NCBI GenBank assembly: GCA_031556475.1
Contig: JAVBSY010000147.1
Coordinates: forward strand, 1 to 28,893
Length of the DNA: 28,893 nt
From: Azoarcus sp031556475
GTDB taxonomy: Bacteria; Pseudomonadota; Gammaproteobacteria; Burkholderiales; Rhodocyclaceae
Reading direction: 5' to 3'
Shown here: positions 23,910 through 28,893 of the stretch, one piece after another
How positions within the stretch are numbered: position 1 is the first letter of the stretch
Layout: each line of letters begins with the position of its first letter
Notes under the pieces: generated by a model
Seen by the model: the letters and a program-made list of their open reading frames with translations, nothing else
What the model was told of the DNA's origin: nothing
The model's database searches: none
Program-made: the position numbers and the translations under genes

Positions 23910-24368
23910 TTACTTCTTATTGCCGGACATACCGGACATGCCTTCCTGGCCGGACATGCCACTCATGCCCTTCTGGCCGGACATGCCGCTCATGCCTTCC
24001 TGACCGGACATGCCGCTCATGCCTTTCTGGCCGGACATACCGGACATGCCTTCCTGACCGGACATACCGCTCATGCCCTTCTGGCCGGACATACCGGACA
24101 TGCCTTCCTGACCGGACATGCCACTCATGCCCTTCTGGCCGGACATACCGGACATGCCTTCCTGACCGGACATGCCGCTCATACCCTTCTGGCCGGACAT
24201 ACCGGACATGCCTTCCTGGCCGGACATGCCACTCATGCCCTTCTGGCCAGACATGCCGGACATGCCTTCCTGACCGGACATACCGCTCATGCCCTTTTGC
24301 TGGGCCATGACGGCGCCGGTCATGCACATCATCATCAAGCCGACGATCATCGTTTTGCGAGCTTTCAT
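23910..24368 (-). CDS. Methionine-rich repeat protein, secreted
   Basis: A 152-residue protein. The signal peptide (1-22) ends in A-V-M-A; its core is itself Met-rich. After Q-Q-K the whole mature protein is 14 nonapeptides G-M-S-G-M-S-G-Q-X, where X alternates Glu and Lys, ending N-K-K. That gives 28 Met in about 130 residues and no aromatic, Cys or His residue. GAGGAAG at good spacing before the ATG and a perfect terminator after it show this is a real gene. I know no named family. Candidate roles are a sacrificial oxidant scavenger through Met oxidation (compare MrpX, repaired by the Mo-enzyme YedY1) or Cu(I)/Ag(I) binding by Met clusters. It is expected to be disordered. Confidence 0.88.
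   Translation of the reverse strand: MKARKTMIVGLMMMCMTGAVMAQQKGMSGMSGQEGMSGMSGQKGMSGMSGQEGMSGMSGQKGMSGMSGQEGMSGMSGQKGMSGMSGQEGMSGMSGQKGMSGMSGQEGMSGMSGQKGMSGMSGQEGMSGMSGQKGMSGMSGQEGMSGMSGNKK
23916..24293. repeat. Tandem repeat array, 7 x 54 bp (14 x 27 bp) inside the Met-rich gene
   Basis: The basic unit is 27 bp (nine codons) and the higher-order unit 54 bp. Units ending in Lys use AGC for their first serine, units ending in Glu use TCC, all along the array, so copies expanded as 54-bp pairs. Third-position changes (GGC/GGT) scatter through the copies. Length changes would stay in frame. Confidence 0.95.
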
Positions 24369-24492
24369 CTTTTACTTCCTCATGAGGTTTGGTTTGCATC
24401 ACTCGCCAATCGTCAGGACTCTTGCCGAGTGTGATGCGGGGGAGCCGATGCACGCGTTGCAGCTTTTCTCCGTCGCGTGCTTCAGCAATTCT

Positions 24493-24906
24493 TCATTGAC
24501 CCTTGGGATGATGGTATCCGCGTATGTCATACGGACCAGTCATGCCCGGGTGGGTGAATGGCGTATACCAGGCGCCCTGGCTGTCGAAGACACTCAGCGA
24601 CGCGGGATAGGGTTCATCGATACCGCGAAAGGCGGTTTTCTTGTCGAGCGGAGGTGCTTCCTTGATGACCGGTATATCCGTCCTGCGGCGGTCGGGCGCG
24701 GTTCCCGCGATATAGGCGGGTGAGGCGGAGGCGGCGTCTCCCGCTGCCGGCGCTTCCGTCACGGCATGGGCCATCCCTGTCGCCGCGATGACGCATATAC
24801 CCAGCGCCAGTCGCATCGTTCGCTGCATTCCCGTCGCGGACGTACAGGCCGCGGTGGCACTTCGTTGAATATCCATGAATAGGATCGCTTTCTCGTGCGT
24901 TTTCAT
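24493..24906 (-). CDS. Small secreted protein of unknown function, first gene of the Mo-reductase block
   Basis: A 137-residue protein. A hydrophobic stretch L-A-L-G-I-C-V-I-A-A-T-G-M-A-H-A looks like a signal peptide, preceded by an unusually long basic N-region if the ATG at 24906 is used. ATGs at 24876 and 24828 would give shorter, more usual leaders; none has a good ribosome site. The mature part is Ala/Pro-rich then has P-Y-P-A-S-L-S-V-F-D-S-Q-G-A-W-Y-T-P-F-T-H-P-G-M-T-G-P-Y-D near the end and closes with G-Y-H-H-P-K-G-Q. No family is recognised. It is 38 bp downstream of the predicted sigma-54 transcription start and 124 bp before the Met-rich gene. Confidence 0.65.
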   Translation of the reverse strand: MKTHEKAILFMDIQRSATAACTSATGMQRTMRLALGICVIAATGMAHAVTEAPAAGDAASASPAYIAGTAPDRRRTDIPVIKEAPPLDKKTAFRGIDEPYPASLSVFDSQGAWYTPFTHPGMTGPYDIRGYHHPKGQ

Positions 24907-24910
24907 CAGC

Positions 24911-24940
24911 GCAGCTTGCGAAGTGTTTTCGCGATGCTGC
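24911..24940 (-). promoter_or_regulatory. Leader hairpin just 5' of the first gene
   Basis: In the predicted leader RNA, GCAGC and GCTGC form an outer stem and GCGAA/TTCGC an inner stem, separated by a small internal loop. It would lie at the 5' end of the transcript and end four bases before the ATG at 24906, which has no ribosome site. It could stabilise the mRNA or limit translation from that ATG. Confidence 0.4.
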
Positions 24941-24954
24941 TACACGAGTCTCTA

Positions 24955-24970
24955 AGCAAATCCAGGGCCA
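24955..24970 (-). promoter_or_regulatory. Sigma-54 promoter (-24/-12) of the Mo-reductase block
   Basis: Minus-strand TGGCCCTGGATTTGCT matches TGGCAC-N5-TTGCW with the invariant GG and GC exactly 10 bases apart; only the fifth and seventh consensus positions differ. The predicted start is near 24944. A sigma-54 activator gene lies at the far end of the same co-directional block, and activator-type palindromes and an IHF core lie upstream. Confidence 0.72.
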
Positions 24971-24986
24971 GTTTTTCTTGATTGTG

Positions 24987-24999
24987 TAACTTATTGATA
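24987..24999 (-). promoter_or_regulatory. IHF core site
   Basis: TAACTTATTGATA is a full match to the IHF consensus (WATCAANNNNTTR) on the complementary strand. It lies between the sigma-54 promoter and the two upstream palindromes, the usual place for IHF bending, within an A/T-rich stretch (24971-25023). Confidence 0.55.
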
Positions 25000-25007
25000 T
25001 GAATCAA
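24994..25007. promoter_or_regulatory. FNR-type box TTGAT-N4-ATCAA
   Basis: A perfect FNR/ANR consensus, overlapping the IHF core by six bases. Its centre is about 56 bp upstream of the predicted sigma-54 start. No matching sigma-70 -10 element lies at the class II distance on either strand. Confidence 0.5.
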
Positions 25008-25048
25008 AAAACATTTGGTTTTTGAAGGCGTGCCGATGAAGGCAATCA

Positions 25049-25061
25049 TGCCATTTTGGCA
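25049..25061. promoter_or_regulatory. Proximal activator palindrome TGCCA-TTT-TGGCA
   Basis: Perfect 5-bp arms around an A/T core, centred about 111 bp upstream of the predicted sigma-54 start. It is a likely binding site for the sigma-54 regulator at 15394-16725. Confidence 0.6.
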
Positions 25062-25092
25062 GGTAAAAGGAAGTATTCCTCAGTTTGCCTTG

Positions 25093-25139
25093 CATCGTCA
25101 CGGAAGGGGCTCATGCCAAAATGGCATGGAGTGACGATG
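25093..25139. promoter_or_regulatory. Distal activator palindrome TGCCA-AAA-TGGCA within a larger inverted repeat
   Basis: The 13-mer at 25114-25126 extends to 6-bp arms (ATGCCA/TGGCAT) and is centred 65 bp (about six helical turns) from the proximal site, near -176. It is enclosed by 9-bp arms CATCGTCAC (25093-25101) and GTGACGATG (25131-25139). Confidence 0.55.
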
Positions 25140-25250
25140 GCAGGATTGGTGTCCTGACAAAAGCGCACGAAGGCGTGTGGCGAGCGGGCGGGAGTGTTGG
25201 TATTTGCCGGCCCGCGATCGGAGGCGCGGTGCACTGTGTTGTCGGCCGCG

Positions 25251-25284
25251 AAAAACAAAACGGGCGCCTGTGAGAAGGCGCCCG
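25251..25284 (-). terminator. Intrinsic terminator of the 4.5S RNA gene
   Basis: CGGGCGCC (25261-25268) pairs with GGCGCCCG (25277-25284), followed on the minus strand by a T-rich tail (25251-25260). It closes the small RNA gene just upstream on this strand and insulates the sigma-54 control region. Confidence 0.85.
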
Positions 25285-25296
25285 TCGCATGTTCAG

Positions 25297-25399
<103 letters not shown>

Positions 25400-25404
25400 C
25401 GCGG

Positions 25405-25410
25405 ATTGTA
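25405..25410 (-). promoter_or_regulatory. -10 element of the 4.5S RNA promoter
   Basis: TACAAT on the minus strand, a few bases before the predicted RNA 5' end and directly after the stop of the upstream gene. The -35 element is not clear. Confidence 0.5.
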
Positions 25411-25414
25411 TCAG

Positions 25415-26074
25415 CTAGTCGGCCGTCGTGCTTGGTGGCGTAACGTTTTCCAGCGCCCGCGTTGCCCGTTCCGGGGTCGATCCGCCTGGCGCCAACGGCA
25501 GGCGCAGGCGCGTGCCGTTGGCATCGCGCGCATCGATGCCTTCGTCATCCAGGCCGAGCAAATGAAATCCTGCGGGCACCGCAGCGTTCAGCGCGGTGAG
25601 CAGGGCAGGTTCTTCCTGCGGCCCCAGGCTTTGCATGCCATGGTCGAGCGCATCGATCCAGCCGGCGCGGGCAAATCCCGACACCAGCCGCACATGCGAC
25701 GGCTGCAGGCGGAAGAAGCGGAAATCGCCGAAGCCGAGCCAGGTCGACGCCTCCGGGTGATAGCGCAGGTAGCGCTCGACCAGGGCGCGATCCGGCTCGA
25801 ATGGGCGCAGTTCGCCCATGATCGTCAGGCGTGGCTGGGATTGCTGGTCGGCGTTCGGTTGCGTCGTCATCAGGCTCGCGTGAACGTCGCGTGCGAGATT
25901 GCGGCAGTGTTCGGCCAGGTTCGACAGCAGCAGCACCGGCCGGCAAGCGGCGTCGAGCGCGAACGGCACATGGCTGAGAAAGGGAAAGCCCGGCATTTTG
26001 GCCGACTGCGTGGCCAGCGCGGCAAAGTCGCATTGGCGCAGCACGGTGCGGGCTTCCTTGGCGTCTAGTTTCAT
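25415..26074 (-). CDS. HugZ-like / pyridoxamine-phosphate-oxidase-fold protein
   Basis: A 219-residue protein of the split-barrel flavin/haem family. It shows C-D-F-A-A-L-A-T and M-P-G-F-P-F-L-S-H-V-P-F-A, then L-L-L-S-N-L-A-E-H-C-R-N-L, R-L-T-I-M-G-E-L-R and Y-L-R-Y-H-P-E-A at the end of the barrel domain, F-R-F-F-R-L-Q-P-S-H-V-R-L-V-S-G-F-A-R-A as in HugZ, and a C-terminal DUF2470-like part. HugZ relatives bind or degrade haem; this one lacks direct proof. I start at ATG 26074 (M-K-L-D-A-K-E-A-R); an ATG at 26107 overlaps a TATAAT that may be the promoter. It ends just before the 4.5S RNA gene. Confidence 0.85.
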   Translation of the reverse strand: MKLDAKEARTVLRQCDFAALATQSAKMPGFPFLSHVPFALDAACRPVLLLSNLAEHCRNLARDVHASLMTTQPNADQQSQPRLTIMGELRPFEPDRALVERYLRYHPEASTWLGFGDFRFFRLQPSHVRLVSGFARAGWIDALDHGMQSLGPQEEPALLTALNAAVPAGFHLLGLDDEGIDARDANGTRLRLPLAPGGSTPERATRALENVTPPSTTAD

Positions 26075-26102
26075 GATCGCAGGGCGTGGTGAATGGGAAC
26101 GC

Positions 26103-26108
26103 GCCATT
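26103..26108 (-). promoter_or_regulatory. Candidate -10 (TATAAT) of the HugZ-like gene
   Basis: A perfect TATAAT reads on the minus strand about 30 bp before the ATG at 26074. The -35 box is weak. If real, the start at 26107 is excluded. Confidence 0.4.
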
Positions 26109-26139
26109 ATAGGTTTCCGCCGATGCGCGTTCCGGCTCG

Positions 26140-26145
26140 TATACT
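26140..26145 (+). promoter_or_regulatory. Candidate -10 (TATACT) of the nitroreductase gene
   Basis: It lies 30 bp before the ATG at 26175, with no strong -35. With the TATAAT on the other strand, it would form a divergent promoter pair. Confidence 0.35.
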
Positions 26146-26174
26146 CAGCACCATACCCATCGAAAGGAATTCGC

Positions 26175-26996
26175 ATGACCATCGCCCAGCAACTTATCCA
26201 GGCTCGTTATGGCGACGACAGCCTGTCCGCGCCCGCCGCGTGGTCGCCGATCATCGAGCATCTGCTTGCACACCGTTCGGTGCGCAGCTATCTGCCCGAT
26301 GCGGTGAGCGACGATCAGCTTGCCGCCATCGTCGCCGCGGCGCAGTCCGCTTCCAGTTCGTCCAATCTGCAGGCCTGGAGCGTGGTGGCGGTACGCGATC
26401 CGGCGCGGCGCGCGGTGCTGGCCGAGCTGGTCGGCGATCAGGATCACGTGCGCGAGGCGCCGCTGCAGTTGGTATGGCTGGCCGACCTGGCCCGCCTGGA
26501 GCATCTGGCCCGGGTGAGCGGGCGGCCGAGCGCGGGGCTGGACTACCTGGAGATGTTTCTCGTCGGCACGATCGATGCGGCGCTGGCGGCGCAGAATGCC
26601 GTGGCCGCGGCGGAGTCGCTCGGCTTGGCGACGGTGTATATCGGCGCCATGCGCAACCGTCCGGAAGAGGTTGCGAAGCTGCTGGAACTGCCACCCAAGG
26701 TCGTGGCGGTGTTCGGCATGTGCGTGGGTCATGCCGACCCGGCGAAACCGGCCGATATCAAGCCGCGGCCGCCGCAGTCGGTAGTGCTGCACCACGAAAC
26801 TTATTCGCTTGCCGCCCGGGACGAGGGCATCGCCGCCTACAACGCCGCCATGGCGCGTTTTTACGAAGCACAGAAAATGAACGTCCACGGCACCTGGGCG
26901 GTGCATTCGGCCAAGCGCGTGGCCGGGCCGGAGTCGCTCAGTGGCCGCGACCGCTTGGTGGATGCATTGCACAATCGTGGCTTCGATCTCAAGTAA
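26175..26996 (+). CDS. Nitroreductase-family NAD(P)H oxidoreductase (NfsA-like)
   Basis: A 273-residue FMN-dependent oxidoreductase. The N-terminal H-R-S-V-R-S-Y is the FMN-phosphate motif, followed by A-A-A-Q-S-A-S-S-S-S-N-L-Q-A-W-S-V-V as in NfsA/FRP proteins. Y-I-G-A-M-R-N-R-P-E-E-V-A-K-L-L-E-L-P and M-C-V-G-H-A-D-P fit the same group. It uses NAD(P)H to reduce nitro compounds, quinones or FMN in the cytoplasm. AAAGGAA precedes the ATG at 26175. It is divergent from the HugZ-like gene. Physiological substrate unknown. Confidence 0.93.
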   Translation: MTIAQQLIQARYGDDSLSAPAAWSPIIEHLLAHRSVRSYLPDAVSDDQLAAIVAAAQSASSSSNLQAWSVVAVRDPARRAVLAELVGDQDHVREAPLQLVWLADLARLEHLARVSGRPSAGLDYLEMFLVGTIDAALAAQNAVAAAESLGLATVYIGAMRNRPEEVAKLLELPPKVVAVFGMCVGHADPAKPADIKPRPPQSVVLHHETYSLAARDEGIAAYNAAMARFYEAQKMNVHGTWAVHSAKRVAGPESLSGRDRLVDALHNRGFDLK

Positions 26997-27073
26997 TCCG
27001 CGCAAGCGCCTGTTTGGCGGCCTGCGGGCTGACTGTAGAGGTGGGCGCCAAAAGAATCACAAGTGAATCACCG

Positions 27074-27745
27074 ATGCAATCCATCCACGAATACTACGAA
27101 AGCATTGCAACGACCTATGACGCCTCCCGTTTTGGCAATACCTATGGGCGGTATGTCGATTGGCAGGAGCGGCAGGCGCTGGCTGTGCGGTTGAAGAACA
27201 TGCCCCCGGAAGAGGTGGTCGATCTGGGGTGCGGAACAGGACGTTTGTTGAACTATGCGATGACCGGGGTGGATGCTTCCGCCGCCATGCTGGACGAGGC
27301 ACACAAGAAGCACCCCGGCCGCGAACTGATCCTCGCCAGCCTGGACGCGACGGGTCTGCTGTCTGGGCGCTACGGGGCGGCGCTGTGCTTCCACGTTTTC
27401 ATGCACCTGAACGAGGCTGCGATCGTTTCGGCCTTGCAGGAAGCAGCGCGTATTTTGCGCCCTGGCGGGCGGATGATTTTCGATATCCCCTCGCGTCCGC
27501 GCCGTGCGTTACTGCACAGGCAAACTTCCGGTTGGCACGGGGATCAGGCCGCCAGCCTGGCGGATGTTGCCCGCTGGGCCGGCGTGCAATGGCGGCTTGT
27601 GAGTTGGCAGGGCATTCTGTTTTTCCCCATCCACCGTTTGCCTGCCGTACTGCGCAGGCCGCTACGGCGTTGCGATGCGTGGATAGGTAGAACCTTGTTG
27701 GCGCGATGGAGTTCGTACTACATCTGCGAATTGGAGCGGTTGTAG
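27074..27745 (+). CDS. Class I SAM-dependent methyltransferase
   Basis: A 223-residue methyltransferase. Motif I is V-V-D-L-G-C-G-T-G-R-L-L, then G-V-D-A-S-A-A-M-L-D-E-A (motif II region), a post-II F-H-V-F-M-H-L, and R-I-L-R-P-G-G-R-M-I-F-D (motif III). N-terminal Y-Y-E-S-I-A-T-T-Y-D is common in UbiE/small-molecule types. The substrate cannot be told. The last ~70 residues are rich in Arg and Trp and may bind a lipid or membrane. The ATG at 27074 has no strong ribosome site. The next gene follows after 15 bp. Confidence 0.88.
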   Translation: MQSIHEYYESIATTYDASRFGNTYGRYVDWQERQALAVRLKNMPPEEVVDLGCGTGRLLNYAMTGVDASAAMLDEAHKKHPGRELILASLDATGLLSGRYGAALCFHVFMHLNEAAIVSALQEAARILRPGGRMIFDIPSRPRRALLHRQTSGWHGDQAASLADVARWAGVQWRLVSWQGILFFPIHRLPAVLRRPLRRCDAWIGRTLLARWSSYYICELERL

Positions 27746-27760
27746 GATGGGGCCGCGAGG

Positions 27761-28495
27761 ATGCGCTTGCGTTTGCGCCGCTGGCTGCGCGCGAATATTC
27801 CGCTGGAAGTACGTCAGCATTATGCGTATGTGCGCCGCCGGTTGCGCGATGCAGTGCGTGGCACGCGACCAATACGGGAGCGCACGGATGCGCGCTGGCC
27901 ACCGCGCATTACGCTGGAACAGCCCATCATGGCAGGCGAGTTTCTACAGAATAAGCTCGTCAATCTGCGCCGGGGCATTGCGTCGATCGAGCACAGCCTG
28001 ATCCAGCCCGGCCGCCAGTGGTCTTTCTGGGCTTATGTAGGCAAGCCTTCGGGAAACAACGGGTTTGCGGTGGGGCGCAACATCGTCGACGGACAACTGA
28101 CGCGGCAAACGGGTGGTGGCCTGTGCCAGCTCAGCGGACTGATTTACCACCTCGCCTTGCTTGCGGGGCTCGAGGTGGTCGAGCGTCATCCGCACAGCGT
28201 CGATATTTATCAGGAGCACCAGCGCTTCACGCCGCTGGGGGCCGATGCCACTGTCGTATGGGGGAGCAAGGATTTACGCCTGCAAAACCCCCATCCTTTT
28301 CCTGTGTCGATTACCTGCCATATCGATGCCGAGGGCCGTTGTTTGAGTGGGCGGATACATGGCTCGCACAACATGCCTTTGCATCAGGTGAGGTTTGTTC
28401 AAAACGCGATGGGCGCCGACCGGATAGACGTTGCCACGCTGATCGACGGATCGACGCATACGGTCACGCAGTACTCCCGCGAGCTACCGCGCTAG
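27761..28495 (+). CDS. VanW-family protein
   Basis: A 244-residue protein with the VanW pattern: N-I-V-D-G-Q-L-T-R-Q-T-G-G-G-L-C-Q-L-S-G-L-I-Y-H-L-A-L-L-A-G and V-V-E-R-H-P-H-S-V-D, with conserved Cys and His, then L-R-L-Q-N-P-H-P-F-P. VanW occurs in some vancomycin-resistance clusters but its reaction is unknown, and chromosomal copies like this do not imply resistance. No signal peptide is seen; the N-terminus is very basic. It is 15 bp after the methyltransferase gene, so they probably form an operon. Confidence 0.87.
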   Translation: MRLRLRRWLRANIPLEVRQHYAYVRRRLRDAVRGTRPIRERTDARWPPRITLEQPIMAGEFLQNKLVNLRRGIASIEHSLIQPGRQWSFWAYVGKPSGNNGFAVGRNIVDGQLTRQTGGGLCQLSGLIYHLALLAGLEVVERHPHSVDIYQEHQRFTPLGADATVVWGSKDLRLQNPHPFPVSITCHIDAEGRCLSGRIHGSHNMPLHQVRFVQNAMGADRIDVATLIDGSTHTVTQYSRELPR

Positions 28496-28570
28496 ATTCA
28501 CGACGGGTGTGTCGTGTCTTCCCGGTGCGCTTCGGGTCGAGCTGGCGGCGCTGGCGATCTGCACGCGCAG

Positions 28571-28601
28571 GACGGCGGTGGGGAGATCCCCGCGTGCCGT
28601 C
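28571..28601. terminator. Hairpin between convergent VanW-family and rlmB genes
   Basis: GACGGC (28571-28576) pairs with GCCGTC (28596-28601), enclosing an inner GGGG/CCCC stem with loop AGAT. A T5 run lies about 13 bases later on the plus strand. It may terminate the VanW operon, although the spacing is long. Confidence 0.45.
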
Positions 28602-28631
28602 CCGGTATTGCCTCGTTTTTCGGGCAGGTGC

Positions 28632-28893
28632 TTATCTGCGCTGGCGCCGCGCCTCGAACAGGCAGATCCCGCTCGCTACCGAAACGTTGAGGCTGTCTAC
28701 GCTGCCGTACATCGGAATGTGCGCCAGTTGGTCGCAGGTATCGCGTGTAAGCCGGCGCAGGCCGTCGCCTTCGGCCCCGAGCACCCAGGCGAGCGGCATG
28801 CGCTGGTCGATCTGGAACAGATCCTTTTCCGCCTCGGCGGTGGCGCCGACGACCCAGATGCCGGCTTCCTGCATTTCACGCAAGGCGCGGGCG
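28632..28893 (-). CDS. rlmB: 23S rRNA (guanosine-2251-2'-O)-methyltransferase RlmB, C-terminal part (5' end outside window)
   Basis: The frame stays open to the window edge. It contains the SPOUT (TrmH) C-terminal motifs: V-L-G-A-E-G-D-G-L-R-R-L (motif 2), I-P-M-Y-G-S-V-D-S-L-N-V-S-V-A-S-G-I (motif 3, with the conserved S-L-N-V-S that binds SAM and forms the trefoil knot). RlmB methylates G2251 in the ribosomal P-loop. The G-S-V-D-S-L-N-V spacing fits RlmB better than TrmH or TrmL. Confidence 0.92.
   Translation of the reverse strand, partial: ARALREMQEAGIWVVGATAEAEKDLFQIDQRMPLAWVLGAEGDGLRRLTRDTCDQLAHIPMYGSVDSLNVSVASGICLFEARRQRR

Noticed and set aside
23916..24293. Regular repeats that could suggest a CRISPR array
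   Set aside because: There are no unique spacers; every unit is coding, in frame, and the changes are synonymous or the Glu/Lys swap.

Overview
The window looks like chromosome of a GC-rich (roughly 60%) Gram-negative bacterium, most likely a betaproteobacterium with anaerobic respiration (perhaps Rhodocyclales-like). This is inferred from the gene families (RlmB, 4.5S RNA, HugZ-like protein, multihaem cytochromes, d1-type cytochrome, Mo-enzyme with TorD chaperone, many two-component systems); no rRNA is present to prove it. No IS element, integrase, tRNA or CRISPR array was seen.

Left part (1-8534): the end of a winged-helix response regulator and its histidine kinase; two convergent stress genes (FMN-dependent NAD(P)H reductase, OsmC-like protein); a 604-bp control region; then an operon of dihaem cytochrome c peroxidase, a DAHL-type sensor kinase and a double-receiver regulator whose second receiver has Glu at the phospho-acceptor position. 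The control region holds a CRP-type box, a -10 element, an RNA stem and a terminator-like hairpin.

Middle part (8553-15449): DUF488 protein, periplasmic Cu/Zn superoxide dismutase, two small secreted proteins and a MocR-type regulator on the minus strand. Divergently lies a compact plus-strand cluster of a NirN-like cytochrome c/d1 protein, a small cytochrome c and a uroporphyrinogen-III methyltransferase, with no nitrite reductase NirS or other d1-synthesis gene nearby.

Main point of interest (15394-25126, minus strand): a co-directional block with, in order of transcription, a small secreted protein, a periplasmic protein made almost only of (GMSGMSGQ[E/K]) repeats (28 Met in 14 nonapeptides), a pentahaem cytochrome c lipoprotein, a Tat-exported DmsA-like molybdoenzyme with an unusual His in place of the third Fe-S cysteine, a four-cluster ferredoxin subunit, a TorD-like chaperone, a sensor kinase with a periplasmic CxxCH haem site, and a sigma-54 response regulator. 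Upstream is a textbook sigma-54 control region: a -24/-12 promoter, a perfect IHF core (overlapping a perfect FNR-type box) and two TGCCA-WWW-TGGCA palindromes about 110 and 175 bp upstream of the predicted start. A third copy of that palindrome lies before the cytochrome c peroxidase. My inference is a redox-sensed periplasmic reductase system in which the Met-rich protein is either an oxidant sink repaired by the Mo-enzyme (compare MrpX/YedY1) or a copper-binding partner.

Right part (25251-28893): the 4.5S RNA gene with its terminator, a HugZ/pyridoxamine-oxidase-like protein, a divergent nitroreductase, a SAM methyltransferase, a VanW-family protein, and the 3' end of rlmB running off the window.
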